A stretch of 64,000 bases of DNA, from the NCBI GenBank assembly GCA_964595205.1, contig CAZQOQ010000015.1, positions 124,001 through 188,000 of the forward strand, given 5' to 3'. This DNA is from JADKIH01 sp964595205. GTDB lineage: Bacteria > Bacteroidota > Bacteroidia > AKYH767-A > 2013-40CM-41-45. Position numbers and translations under genes: made by a program. The notes under the pieces are model-generated. The model searched no databases. It was given only the letters and a program-made list of their open reading frames with translations, and was not told the origin of the DNA. Positions 17,034 to 26,435 of the stretch are shown here, in pieces (positions within the stretch are counted from its first letter, which is position 1; every line of letters begins with the position of its first letter).

Positions 17034-17462
17034 TTAATTTTGTTCAACATATTTTTTGAAATTATCAAGTATCGCCTGCCAGCCACCGCGCTGCATTTCG
17101 ACCGGATTTGTTTCTTCTGCATCGAAAGATTCGGTAAGCTTTGTGCCGTTATCGTTCTTCTCGAACAATGCTTTTACTCTTCTGCCATCAGGCATTACAT
17201 ATTCAACCACATTATTTTCTATGATGTTCGTAAAAGTGTATTCAAAATCAAAGCCCATTGAACCGTCTTTGGCTTCCATTCTGACTTTACTTTTACCACC
17301 CATTTTGAAATCACTTTCAGCAGCCGGAGCATGCCAGTCGTCCGAAGCAAAACACCATCTTGTAATATGCTTCGGATCATTGAAATATTTCCAGGCTTTT
17401 TCAATTGGTGCGTTAATGTTTGTTGAGACTGTCACGACTGTTCTCTTTTTGGTAGTTTCCAT
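17034..17462 (-). CDS. SRPBCC/AHSA1 family protein
   Basis: This 142-residue START-fold protein has the AHSA1-like pattern: INAPIEKAWKYFNDPKHITRW at residues 14-34, WHAPAAESDFKMGGK, FEYTFTNIIENNVVEY and a closing GGWQAILDNFKKYVE. The fold forms a hydrophobic ligand cavity; the ligand is unknown. It is the first gene of the VOC/DUF1801 operon and diverges from the GlxA/AraC-type regulator. A promoter-like pair is at 17487-17515. Confidence 0.85.
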   Translation of the reverse strand: METTKKRTVVTVSTNINAPIEKAWKYFNDPKHITRWCFASDDWHAPAAESDFKMGGKSKVRMEAKDGSMGFDFEYTFTNIIENNVVEYVMPDGRRVKALFEKNDNGTKLTESFDAEETNPVEMQRGGWQAILDNFKKYVEQN

Positions 17463-17486
17463 TTGATGTGTTTTTAATTAATAGTT

Positions 17487-17515
17487 TAAATATATTGAAT
17501 TCTCATGGATACAAA
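17487..17515 (-). promoter_or_regulatory. Promoter of the SRPBCC-VOC operon
   Basis: On the minus strand, TTTG (17512-17515), a 17-bp spacer and TATATTTA (17487-17494), one mismatch from TAnnTTTG. It lies 24 bases before the SRPBCC start codon. Confidence 0.4.
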
Positions 17516-17569
17516 TGTGCAAACGGTTTTGCCAGGATGCAATGTGCAAAAACGTCAAAAGAAGGGTGC

Positions 17570-17598
17570 TTTGCGACATATGTATTTTTTTAACTTTG
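17570..17598 (+). promoter_or_regulatory. Promoter of the GlxA/AraC-type regulator
   Basis: TTTG at 17570-17573, a 17-bp spacer and TAACTTTG at 17591-17598, a perfect TAnnTTTG, 30 bases before the ATG. It is back to back with the promoter of the divergent operon. Confidence 0.5.
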
Positions 17599-17628
17599 TG
17601 CCGTGGTTAATTCTAATCCCATCCGTTT

Positions 17629-18603
17629 ATGATAAATATTTCAATACTTGTCCCTGAAACCGCCGTCATCGAAGCTATTGCCGATCCGCATTATATGTTC
17701 CGTATGGTGAACGAATATTTTGAGTCTACCCGGCGAAAACCAAAGTTCAATATTCAGCTGGTAGGTTTAAAAAGAGACGTGAAATTGAATAGCAGTCTGT
17801 ATACCGTCCATCCGGACAAACTCATTAAAGAGGTAAGCAAGACTGACCTTATATTTATTCCGGCGCTGAGTGGGGATTTAAGAACTGCATTACAACTAAA
17901 CAAAAAATTCGTTCCATGGATCATCGATCAATATGAGAAAGGCGCTGAACTGGCATCGCTGTGTATTGGTTCATTCCTTCTTGCTTCAACAGGTCTGCTC
18001 AACGGAAAGAAGTGCTCTTCGCACTGGAATACTGCGAATGAATTCCGGCAAATGTTTCCTGAGGTTGAGCTTGTCGATGGCTCGATCATGACAGAAGAAA
18101 AGGGTATTTATTCGAGCGGTGGAGCAAATTCATACTGGACATTGTTACTTTATCTTGTCGAAAAATATACTGACCGCGATACTGCAATCCTTGCTTCCAA
18201 GATATTCGCTGTGGACATCGACCGCGACAGCCAGGCGGCATTTATGATGTTCGAGGGTCAGAAGAATCATGATGATAAGGAAATACTGAAGGCTCAGAAA
18301 TTCATCGAAGGAAATTTCACTGAGAGAATTTCTGTTGACGACCTCGCTGAGAGAGTTTCTCTCGGGAGAAGGAGCTTCGAGCGCCGGTTTAAGAAAGCAA
18401 CAAATAATTCCGTACTCGAATACATTCAACGGATTAAAATCGAAGCCGCCAAACGTAGTTTCGAATCGAGCCGGAAAAATATTAATGAAGTGATGTTTGA
18501 CGTAGGTTACACTGACACAAAAGCGTTTAGATCCGTCTTCAGGAAGGTAACAGGGTTAAGTCCTGTCGAATACAAAAACAAATACAATAAGATCACATTT
18601 TAA
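17629..18603 (+). CDS. GlxA-type transcriptional regulator (DJ-1/PfpI domain plus AraC HTH)
   Basis: This 324-residue regulator has an N-terminal DJ-1/PfpI (class I glutamine amidotransferase-like) domain, with the nucleophile-elbow motif ASLCIGSFLLAS near residue 107-118. A C-terminal AraC/XylS helix-turn-helix pair covers about residues 225-320 (SVDDLAERVSLGRRSFERRFKKAT and NEVMFDVGYTDTKAF). Such proteins sense small molecules through the DJ-1 domain and activate nearby genes. It is divergent from the SRPBCC-VOC-VOC-DUF1801 operon with back-to-back promoters, so control of that operon is a reasonable inference. Confidence 0.88.
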   Translation: MINISILVPETAVIEAIADPHYMFRMVNEYFESTRRKPKFNIQLVGLKRDVKLNSSLYTVHPDKLIKEVSKTDLIFIPALSGDLRTALQLNKKFVPWIIDQYEKGAELASLCIGSFLLASTGLLNGKKCSSHWNTANEFRQMFPEVELVDGSIMTEEKGIYSSGGANSYWTLLLYLVEKYTDRDTAILASKIFAVDIDRDSQAAFMMFEGQKNHDDKEILKAQKFIEGNFTERISVDDLAERVSLGRRSFERRFKKATNNSVLEYIQRIKIEAAKRSFESSRKNINEVMFDVGYTDTKAFRSVFRKVTGLSPVEYKNKYNKITF

Positions 18604-18761
18604 AGAATTTCATTCCTGTGAATTCCTAAACATTCCGTCTATTCTGCGGAAAATTCTGCATATTCTGACAGAAAAAATGAAATGCAGCGACACTTAATCA
18701 TGATAAAAATTTCCATTTCCCTGAATAAAGACCTATCTTCGCAGTTCTTAAAATCCCCCAA

Positions 18762-20393
18762 ATGTTATCAGTATCAAACCTTTCCCTGAGATACGGGAAA
18801 CGAATTCTTTTTGAAGATGTTAACCTGAAGTTCACCCCGGGCAATTGCTATGGAGTGATTGGAGCAAACGGAGCCGGTAAATCGACTTTTTTAAAAATGC
18901 TTTCTGGAGACATCGACCCAAATACCGGAGAGATCGTTATTACTCCCGGTGAACGCATGAGCGTCCTCAGCCAAAACCATTTTGCTTACGATCATTGCCT
19001 GGTCATTCAGACGGTGATGATGGGAAATGAGAAATTGTGGAACATCATGCAGGAAAAGGATTCCATATATGCAAAAGAAAATTTCACCGAAGCCGATGGT
19101 ACCCGCGCCGGAGAACTCGAATCTCTCTTTTCTGAAATGCATGGCTGGGACGCCGAAAGTGATGCTGGTAGTCTTCTTTCCGGTTTGGGAGTCTCTGAGG
19201 ATTATCACCATAAACTCATGAGCGAATTGAACGGAAAGGAAAAAGTGCGTGTACTGCTCGCCAAAGCTCTCTTCGGCAACCCCGAAATATTATTGCTCGA
19301 TGAGCCTACAAACGACCTTGACGTAGAGACCATTTCCTGGCTCGAAAATTTTCTCGCCGATTTCGAAAATACCGTAATCGTAGTTTCGCACGACAGGCAT
19401 TTTCTCGATGCAGTTTGTACTCATGTTGCCGATATCGATTTCGGGAAAATTCAATTATATACCGGTAACTATACATTCTGGTATGAATCCAGTCAGCTTG
19501 CATTGAGGCAGCGTGCTGATCTGAATAAGAAAACAGAGGACAAACGCAGGGAACTCCAGGAATTCATCGAACGATTCAGCGCCAATGCTTCCAAGTCGAG
19601 GCAGGCTACCAGCAGGAAAAAACTTCTGGAGAAACTCGTTCTGGATGATATTCAGCCTTCGACACGGAAATACCCGGGAATCATTTTTAAAGCCGAACGC
19701 GAAGTGGGCGACCAGGTACTGACTGTAGAACATCTTTCAAAGAGAGCTTCTGACGGAACAGTTTATTTCAACGATATTTCATTTACACTTAACAGGGGCG
19801 ATAAGGTCGTCATTCTCTCAAAGGACCATGGAGCTATCTCTTCATTTTTTGAAATACTGATGGATAATATCAAACCTGATTCGGGAGAATACAAATGGGG
19901 AAGTACTATTACTCGGGCATACCTGCCGAACGACAACGCTGCTTTTTTCAATGGAGAGGATAATCTTATCGACTGGCTGAGACAATTTTCGAAAGACAAA
20001 GACGAGACCAATATCCGTGGATTTCTTGGCCGCATGCTTTTCAGCGGGGAAGAAGTGTTTAAAAAATCGAACGTGCTCAGCGGCGGTGAAAAAGTCCGCT
20101 GCATGATCTCACGAATGATGTTGACGAATGCTAATTGCCTGATACTTGATGAACCGACGAATCACCTCGATCTCGAATCCATCACAGCTTTCAACAATTC
20201 AATGAAGGACTGGAAACACGTAGCTTTGTTTACATCGCATGATCATGAATTTGTTCAAACCGTCGCAAATCGAATCATTGAAATTACTCCGTCAGGAGTT
20301 ATCGATAAACGGATGAGCTATGACGAATACATCACTGATGAAGCGATCAGATCGCTGAAGGAAAGCATGTATAATGAGATCGTCCATGCTTGA
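18762..20393 (+). CDS. ABC-F family ATPase (YbiT-like)
   Basis: This 543-residue soluble protein has two ABC domains and no membrane helices, as in ABC-F translation factors that act on the ribosome E site. Domain 1 has Walker A GANGAGKST (about residues 35-43), a degenerate signature LNGKEKVR and Walker B LLLDEPTNDLD. An arginine/lysine-rich linker follows, with RFSANASKSRQATSRKK. Domain 2 has LSGGEKVR and LILDEPTNHLD, but its Walker A position reads LSKDHGAISSF and lacks the P-loop lysine. A -7-like TATCTTCG is at 18734-18741. The stop overlaps the next gene's start. Confidence 0.9.
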   Translation: MLSVSNLSLRYGKRILFEDVNLKFTPGNCYGVIGANGAGKSTFLKMLSGDIDPNTGEIVITPGERMSVLSQNHFAYDHCLVIQTVMMGNEKLWNIMQEKDSIYAKENFTEADGTRAGELESLFSEMHGWDAESDAGSLLSGLGVSEDYHHKLMSELNGKEKVRVLLAKALFGNPEILLLDEPTNDLDVETISWLENFLADFENTVIVVSHDRHFLDAVCTHVADIDFGKIQLYTGNYTFWYESSQLALRQRADLNKKTEDKRRELQEFIERFSANASKSRQATSRKKLLEKLVLDDIQPSTRKYPGIIFKAEREVGDQVLTVEHLSKRASDGTVYFNDISFTLNRGDKVVILSKDHGAISSFFEILMDNIKPDSGEYKWGSTITRAYLPNDNAAFFNGEDNLIDWLRQFSKDKDETNIRGFLGRMLFSGEEVFKKSNVLSGGEKVRCMISRMMLTNANCLILDEPTNHLDLESITAFNNSMKDWKHVALFTSHDHEFVQTVANRIIEITPSGVIDKRMSYDEYITDEAIRSLKESMYNEIVHA

Positions 20394-21222
20394 AATCGGT
20401 AACTATAACGAGCTGATTGTAAAAACAAAAACAACCGTGGGAGTTTACCTTACGGATGAGAAGGAAGATGTATTATTGCCTTCAAGATATGTACCTCAGG
20501 GTACTGAAGTCGGCGATCGTCTGGAAGTTTTTGTTTATCTCGACAATGAAAATCGTCCCGTAGCGACAACACTTCATCCCTACGCAACCGTAAATGAATT
20601 CGTTTTTCTTAAAGTCAAGGATGTAAATCCTCATGGAGCATTCCTCGACTGGGGAATTGCGAAGGACATATTCGTATCATATTCTGAGCAGAGAGAGATA
20701 ATGAAGCAGGGAGAGGAATACCTTGTATTTATTTTTATCGATGATGTTTCAGGAAGAATTGCAGCCACCACAAAATGGATGAAATACATCAACCGTGATG
20801 TTACCGGTTTAAAGGACGGAGAAGAAGTTGATATTCTCATAGCAGAGAAAACGGATTTGGGATATAAGGCAATCATCGAAAACCAGTTCGAAGGACTTAT
20901 TTATTCAAACGAGGTGTTTGAGGAAATTAAGTTGGGCGATATGAAAAGGGCATATATCAGGCAAATTCGCGAGGATGGAAAGATCGACCTGCGACTGCAG
21001 CCGGAAGGTTATGGGCATATCGAAGATGCGAAACTCATCGTGATGAATGCGCTAATGGAAAGCAATGGCTCCCTGAAATTGGGCGACAAAAGCTCGCCTG
21101 ATGATATTTACAGGCAACTGAGAATTTCAAAGAAAGCTTTTAAAAAAGCTATCGGAGGATTGTATAAGGATAGAAAAATTCAGATCTCTGATTTTGAAGT
21201 TAGGATTGTACCGGGTGCATAG
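20386..21222 (+). CDS. CvfB-like S1-domain RNA-binding protein
   Basis: This 278-residue protein resembles CvfB/YitL: three S1-like OB folds followed by a winged helix. The first begins LEIGNYNELIVKTKTTVGVYL, the second FVFLKVKDVNPHGAFLDWG, the third DLGYKAIIENQFEGLIYSNE; the C-terminal SSPDDIYRQLRISKKAFKKAIGGLYK is the winged helix. CvfB binds RNA and influences virulence gene expression in staphylococci. The ATG at 20386 overlaps the end of the ABC-F gene by 8 bases; an in-frame ATG at 20374 is possible. The pair is probably translationally coupled. Confidence 0.85.
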   Translation: MLEIGNYNELIVKTKTTVGVYLTDEKEDVLLPSRYVPQGTEVGDRLEVFVYLDNENRPVATTLHPYATVNEFVFLKVKDVNPHGAFLDWGIAKDIFVSYSEQREIMKQGEEYLVFIFIDDVSGRIAATTKWMKYINRDVTGLKDGEEVDILIAEKTDLGYKAIIENQFEGLIYSNEVFEEIKLGDMKRAYIRQIREDGKIDLRLQPEGYGHIEDAKLIVMNALMESNGSLKLGDKSSPDDIYRQLRISKKAFKKAIGGLYKDRKIQISDFEVRIVPGA

Positions 21223-21374
21223 GAATTTTATTTTTTAATTCCGTTAGAATAGAACAAGGAGTTTATTGATCGCAGGGATTTATACGGATCAATGGAAAAG
21301 TCCGGTCACATTGAATTTTAATAGCCATCAATCAGTGAAGATTGGTTTATTCTGGAAAATCCGTGTTCCATCAA

Positions 21375-22949
21375 TCACTTCCCAAAAACGACTCTTTCTT
21401 TCTGCACAATTTCACCTTCACGCGAAATAAATAAAAAATAAATCCCGGCGCAAAGACCTGATATGTTTATATGACTGAGATTATTTTCATTTTCAAACAC
21501 TGCAAGAACTTCTTCTCCAAGCATGTTGTACAATTTGCAATCGAGCCGATTTGTATTTTGCGATTCAATATACAGGATTCCCGATGCAGGATTCGGATAT
21601 ACTTTTATTCCCGGTTTATTATTTTCATCTACTGAAACAATTTTAAAATACTCTGACTTACCATCGAAGTCGGTTTGTTTTAACCGGTAATATGAGATAC
21701 CACTGAACGGAAATTCATCCATCGAATGATAATGATTAATCTGCGTTGAATTTCCGGCTCCAACAATACGATGCACTTCAGTCCATTCCATCGAATTTTT
21801 TGATTTCTCTATTGTAAAATAGCTGTTGTTTGATTCCGATGCAGTGGACCAATCAATAGAGACTATTTTGTCTTCCATTGTGGCGCTGAAGTCGAGTAGC
21901 TTTACAGGTAATGGCGGGTCATTATACGTATAATGAAAAGCCGATCCGGAACCTCCGCCTCCTCCTGCAATTGCGGTGTTGCAGGCAGGATTCAGGAGTG
22001 GACAACAGCCTGTTCTTACGAAGCCGCTGAAGCCTACCCCGCGTCCGTCACCAAAGACAGTTACATCCACATCTGTGTAGGCCGGATTATTTGATAACGG
22101 CGTAACATCAAAACAAAATGTATAGCTCAGGCAACTGTTGGGAGTACCGGAAAAATCACCGCTGTTAGTGCCTGCATTGTCAAAGAAATCGAATATCCAG
22201 GTGTTACCGGTTTTCGATGAGACCCAGCTTCCGGGTAAGTAATTTCCCGGTAGAAATACCGGTGCAGAAACGGAAGAGTACCCGGCCGGGTTGAAGATAA
22301 ACTGAAATCTTTTTACGGCTTCAATGCCGGTTGTATTTTCAAAAAAGGTTGTTATGCACATGTTGCCCGGCACATTCAGCGGGGCAAGAGTCATCGGGTC
22401 GGTCTTATAAACATTATTATATGTTACCTGGAAGTACGGTTTAGCAGGATTGAAAACCGGGAAGGCGCACCCGCTGTCAAAGCCGAGATTTCCTCTCGTG
22501 TTTGGAATGTTAACCCATGTAGAGCCTGTATCACCTGCAATGGAAATTCCGTAGGTGACTATCGAGGATGCATCCACCCAGAGGTAATAGGTAGGAACAC
22601 TGGATACCGGGAATATCAGATTTGAATTCCCGCTTCCAACAATTCGTGAACTGCAGCCGCTGTTTGTGCAGGTTGAATTTATCACGGTAACAATTAATGG
22701 AGCGCTGGCGTTAATGATTGAGACGAAAATATTGTCTGCGCCGTTTGGTGCATTTATCTCATACACTAAATCCTGCCCCGCTATATTGCATGAACCAGGC
22801 ATGTCGTCGCCCATGGCGGCATTGGTCTGATTAGCCAGGTAAATACTCGGACATAAATCTACCCTCAGAGGATTACTGCAAGATGCCTGTGAGAACAATT
22901 CCAGTGGTATTGATAAAAAAGCAGCAATTAAAAGATAGAAATTTTTCAT
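21375..22949 (-). CDS. Secreted T9SS cargo protein of unknown function
   Basis: This 524-residue protein has a signal peptide (about residues 1-20, cut after SQA) and a C-terminal T9SS sorting domain of about 80 residues (VYPNPASGILYIE, YNMLGEEVL, GLCAGIYFL). The segment before it, PPLPVKLLDFSATMEDKIVSIDW to YYRLKQTDFDGKSEYF, is the fibronectin-like linker often found ahead of such tails. The central part (residues 25-330) is rich in Cys, Gly, Asn and aromatic residues without a recognised catalytic family. It is probably attached to the cell surface. Confidence 0.8.
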   Translation of the reverse strand: MKNFYLLIAAFLSIPLELFSQASCSNPLRVDLCPSIYLANQTNAAMGDDMPGSCNIAGQDLVYEINAPNGADNIFVSIINASAPLIVTVINSTCTNSGCSSRIVGSGNSNLIFPVSSVPTYYLWVDASSIVTYGISIAGDTGSTWVNIPNTRGNLGFDSGCAFPVFNPAKPYFQVTYNNVYKTDPMTLAPLNVPGNMCITTFFENTTGIEAVKRFQFIFNPAGYSSVSAPVFLPGNYLPGSWVSSKTGNTWIFDFFDNAGTNSGDFSGTPNSCLSYTFCFDVTPLSNNPAYTDVDVTVFGDGRGVGFSGFVRTGCCPLLNPACNTAIAGGGGGSGSAFHYTYNDPPLPVKLLDFSATMEDKIVSIDWSTASESNNSYFTIEKSKNSMEWTEVHRIVGAGNSTQINHYHSMDEFPFSGISYYRLKQTDFDGKSEYFKIVSVDENNKPGIKVYPNPASGILYIESQNTNRLDCKLYNMLGEEVLAVFENENNLSHINISGLCAGIYFLFISREGEIVQKERVVFGK

Positions 22950-23119
22950 AAGAGAGAGTTTGAAATCTAAAAGAAAGTTACCAAATTAAAAATCGTAAGA
23001 ATCCTGCCTATTTGGCTAACGGTGAAAACGATGGGGTAGAGAGAGGTTAAAAGGTTGTAAAGAGGCCAGGAGTTTTGACATTTACAGCAGAACCAATTGT
23101 CTCAGTTTAAAAATTCAGA

Positions 23120-24331
23120 TCAATTCTTTCTGATCCTCAGCAAAGCGCGATAAAACAATGAGAGTTGCTTTCCGACTGCAGCATTTGAATAATGATCTTC
23201 AGCAAATTTTCTTGCCTGTCTGCCCGTTTGCATGCAGAATTCATAATCATCTATACATCGGTTCACTGCAGAAATGAATTGATCGGGAGTGTCTGCGATG
23301 AGAATATTTTTATCCGGGGTTACAGGTATTCCTTCGGCGCCGATGCTTGTTGAGATAATTGTTTTTCCCAGCGCCATTCCCTGGATGATCTTCACCCGCA
23401 TGCCGCTGCCGGAATGCAGCGGAACGATCATGATCTGTTTCTTCTCCATATACGAATGCGCATCTTCGATTCTGCCTTCACAGATCACATTCGGATGATT
23501 TGCCCGAATAATAGAATCAGGAAAACTTCTTCCTGCGAGGTAAAGTTTTAATCCCGGATGCTGTGCATGCACCGTAGGCCAGCATTCTTTCAGGAACCAT
23601 TCGACAGCTTCCAGGTTCGGCATCCAGTCCATCGAACCCAGATGAAAAAGACATAATTCCAATTTATCGTTATCATTAACCTGGTAGTCGTTTAGATCCA
23701 GGCTTACGGGAACCGTTAATACCGGCCCCCGGTAGTGTAAACGGTGAAAAATCGATTCATCCACGTCGGTGATTGGAATCAATGCATCGATTTTCTGAAG
23801 GGTTTCAATCTCATAAGTTCTCAGTCTCGATGCAAGGAGACGAATATAATTTTTCCTGAACGGATTCTTCTCCTTGTGAACAAGCCTCTGCCAGATTATA
23901 TGTTCTGCATTATGTGCGCGAAGCACAATTTTAGCGTGAGAGTTTTTCCTGATGCACTCGATGTATGGCGTTGTATAGAGTGTCTCGAGTTGTACAATAT
24001 CGAAGGCTGTTTGTTTAAGCAGTTCTTTAAGGTGCTCTTCGGCTGATTTGCTGTAAAAGCGCACGATATTGTATGATTCATTCGTGAAGAGGTTGGCGAT
24101 AAGCGAGTGAATCTTAATGTTCGTATCAATTGCTGAACTACTGAGATTTAATTTACTTTGCAGATCGGCCGGAACAGTACTTGTTTCCACAAAATGTCTG
24201 GATGTATTGAGTGCAAATTGATGCAATTCATTTCCTGATTCAATCAGCGCCAGTGCCATATTCATCATGGCGATGTTTCCCCCGTCGATGGGTGGATATG
24301 GGACACGGTGACAGATCTGCAGAATTTTCAA
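23120..24331 (-). CDS. Glycosyltransferase (GT4-like)
   Basis: This 403-residue protein has the GT-B pattern. The N-terminal domain opens MKILQICHRVPYPPIDGG with the glycine-rich donor loop. The C-terminal domain has LFHLGSMDWMPNLEAVEWFL, LYLAGRSF and the donor-binding IVPLHSGSGMRVKIIQGMALGKTIISTSIGAEGI near residues 305-340, read here as separate motifs. It probably transfers a sugar to a lipid or surface glycan in the cytoplasm. The start is TTG at 24331, as no ATG precedes the first strand. It lies 20 bases downstream of the LptF/G-like gene and may serve the same envelope pathway. Confidence 0.85.
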   Translation of the reverse strand: MKILQICHRVPYPPIDGGNIAMMNMALALIESGNELHQFALNTSRHFVETSTVPADLQSKLNLSSSAIDTNIKIHSLIANLFTNESYNIVRFYSKSAEEHLKELLKQTAFDIVQLETLYTTPYIECIRKNSHAKIVLRAHNAEHIIWQRLVHKEKNPFRKNYIRLLASRLRTYEIETLQKIDALIPITDVDESIFHRLHYRGPVLTVPVSLDLNDYQVNDNDKLELCLFHLGSMDWMPNLEAVEWFLKECWPTVHAQHPGLKLYLAGRSFPDSIIRANHPNVICEGRIEDAHSYMEKKQIMIVPLHSGSGMRVKIIQGMALGKTIISTSIGAEGIPVTPDKNILIADTPDQFISAVNRCIDDYEFCMQTGRQARKFAEDHYSNAAVGKQLSLFYRALLRIRKN

Positions 24332-24351
24332 AATGGTTTTTGTCTGATAGT

Positions 24352-25764
24352 TTACGGAATGTTTTTCGCAAATAGTCTCCTGAATAATTTGAGGTACGTC
24401 TCTTTCTCAAAAAGCACGCTGTCGGTGGTAGCCTTATATGTCAGAATGATTCCCACCGGCAGGAGCACAATTGTGGAAAGCCACATACCCTTCCAGGCAG
24501 GAATGACGCCTTCCCTGGCAAACTTTTCACCGGTAATTGAAATGATGTAGTAGGTGATGAAGAAGATAATGGAAACGATTACAGGCGTTCCTAGTCCGCC
24601 TTTGCGGATGATGGCACCCAGCGGTGCGCCAATGAAAAACAGGATGAGGCACGCAAGGGAGAGAGAGAATTTTCTCTGCCATTCGATTTCGTGTTTGGAT
24701 AATATTTTTGAGATCATCTTAACTTCGTTGGTGGCATTGTCGGTAATCTCTTTCATGTTCCTTGCAGAATATATGGCCGAATTCGCTATGATCCTTCTTC
24801 GGTCTGCTGGAAAGTTATTGATGAATTCTTTTTCCGCTTTCTCGGGAGAAAACCGGTTCTTTACCTTACCCGTATCGATATTCAGAAAACCGGTGAGCTG
24901 TTTTAGGTAGTCTTTTTCTTTGGTATTGATCCTGTTTCTCAGCGAGTCTGCCGCAAGACTCAGCTGCCGCAGGTTCAGCATCTGGTAATTATCCTTGAAG
25001 AGCTGCTCATTCGTTCGTGTCATCTTGAATGAGCTCAGGTCAAACCGAACCAGTTCCTCTTCAAATTCGGTACGCATTAAAGGACGCGAATACTTACCAG
25101 GCCGGTTGGGCCTTTCTTCATAGCTGGAGCCTTTAAATAATGTCAGCAGCAGGTATCTTTCATCATCAGACATTGCCATGCGTCCCCTTTCAGCCATGAT
25201 GAGCTTTGTGTTTCCCCGGTTTTCGGTATGATCGTAGATGATTAAATCTCGCAGCGTTTGTCCGTCGCTGTCTTTTTTACCTATCCTTATAGAATACCCG
25301 TCGATGCCGTTATAGAAAATTCCTTCCTTGATTAGAAGAGCTGGTTTTTGCTGGCGTACATCATAAAGGAGAGCGTTCATTTTGAGATTGGCAATCGGCA
25401 ATACATTGTTGCTGAAAAAAAATGCTGACAGGCTGATTGCAATGGCAGTAAGTACCAGGGGGCGCATCAACCGCCGCAGCGAAACGCCGGCCGACTTGCA
25501 GGCTGTTATTTCAAAATGTTCGGCGAGATTACCAAAAGTCATAATGGAGGAGAGGAGCAGGGAGAGCGGAAGGGCAAGCGGTACAAGCGTAATGGAGACG
25601 TAGATCATCAGTTTTACAATGATCACCCAGTCGATACCCTTTCCGACGAGATCGTCGATATACTTCCAGAGAAACTGCATCAGCAGTACAAACAATGCAA
25701 TCAGAAAAGTCAGGACCATGGGGCCTGCGAATGCACGTAAAACAAGTAATGTTAGTTTCTTCAA
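24352..25764 (-). CDS. LptF/LptG family permease (YjgP/YjgQ)
   Basis: A roughly 470-residue inner-membrane permease with three helices near each end and a large periplasmic beta-jellyroll between, as in LptF/LptG, which extract lipopolysaccharide for transport to the outer membrane. N-terminal FIALFVLLMQFLWKYIDDL and the C-terminal FIGAPLGAIIRKGGLGTP (coupling helix region) are characteristic. The likely start is a TTG at 25764 giving MKKLTLLVLRAF; the frame extends to another TTG at 25797, but that would overlap the divergent gene. The ATPase LptB is not in this window. Confidence 0.88.
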   Translation of the reverse strand: MKKLTLLVLRAFAGPMVLTFLIALFVLLMQFLWKYIDDLVGKGIDWVIIVKLMIYVSITLVPLALPLSLLLSSIMTFGNLAEHFEITACKSAGVSLRRLMRPLVLTAIAISLSAFFFSNNVLPIANLKMNALLYDVRQQKPALLIKEGIFYNGIDGYSIRIGKKDSDGQTLRDLIIYDHTENRGNTKLIMAERGRMAMSDDERYLLLTLFKGSSYEERPNRPGKYSRPLMRTEFEEELVRFDLSSFKMTRTNEQLFKDNYQMLNLRQLSLAADSLRNRINTKEKDYLKQLTGFLNIDTGKVKNRFSPEKAEKEFINNFPADRRRIIANSAIYSARNMKEITDNATNEVKMISKILSKHEIEWQRKFSLSLACLILFFIGAPLGAIIRKGGLGTPVIVSIIFFITYYIISITGEKFAREGVIPAWKGMWLSTIVLLPVGIILTYKATTDSVLFEKETYLKLFRRLFAKNIP

Positions 25765-25791
25765 GTTATATTTGCAAAAAGCAAAATCAAG

Positions 25792-26418
25792 GTGCAAGTT
25801 ACTAATTTCAATTTTAGCCAGGACGAGTCAGACGCCATCGGGGAGCGTAATTTTTTCTTAGTGAAAAACAGCGCGACAAAAAAAATTATGGAACTGTTTG
25901 GATCGATAGAAAGAGATATGAAGGACTGGATTTCGGACCATGACTTTGAAGTGAAGGGGCTGAATATATCTTCAGGAAAGATATTCAGGGGAGAAAATTA
26001 TAAGCTGTATCCGTATATCCTGCTCGACTATCCGAGACTATTTTCGAGGCAATCGGTATTTTCGTTCCGCACGATGTTCTGGTGGGGACATGAATTCAGC
26101 TTCAGCCTTCACCTGGAGGGCGAGGCGCTGGAGAGGTACAGAACTGCGCTGATGAATAACCTGGCTAAATTGTATGGTAAGGGTGTGTTCTTCTGTGTGA
26201 ACGACACGCCCTGGCAATACGATTTCGTTGAAGAAAATTACAAGCCGCTGGAAGAATTGAATGACCTGGAAAAAATGACGGGTTCAAAGTCCTTTATAAA
26301 AATCAGCAGGAGGCTGCCCGTTAATTCACATAATGATTTATACGGTTATTGTATGGAGACCTTTAAGCTTTTTTTTACGTTGCTTAAATCAGGAAATGAT
26401 TCAGATCAATTCCGGTAG
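25792..26418 (+). CDS. Conserved-looking hypothetical protein
   Basis: This 208-residue soluble protein is not recognised. It has no signal peptide or membrane helix, and is rich in aromatic residues (FSFRTMFWWGHEFSFSLHL near residues 84-102), with a WQYDFVEENYKPLEEL segment. The start is uncertain: GTG at 25792 gives the full frame, while an ATG at 25888 gives 176 residues. It is divergent from the LptF/G-like gene with only 27 bases between starts and converges on the START-like gene, 17 bases away. Confidence 0.6.
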   Translation: MQVTNFNFSQDESDAIGERNFFLVKNSATKKIMELFGSIERDMKDWISDHDFEVKGLNISSGKIFRGENYKLYPYILLDYPRLFSRQSVFSFRTMFWWGHEFSFSLHLEGEALERYRTALMNNLAKLYGKGVFFCVNDTPWQYDFVEENYKPLEELNDLEKMTGSKSFIKISRRLPVNSHNDLYGYCMETFKLFFTLLKSGNDSDQFR

Positions 26419-26435
26419 ACAACTGACAACAATTA

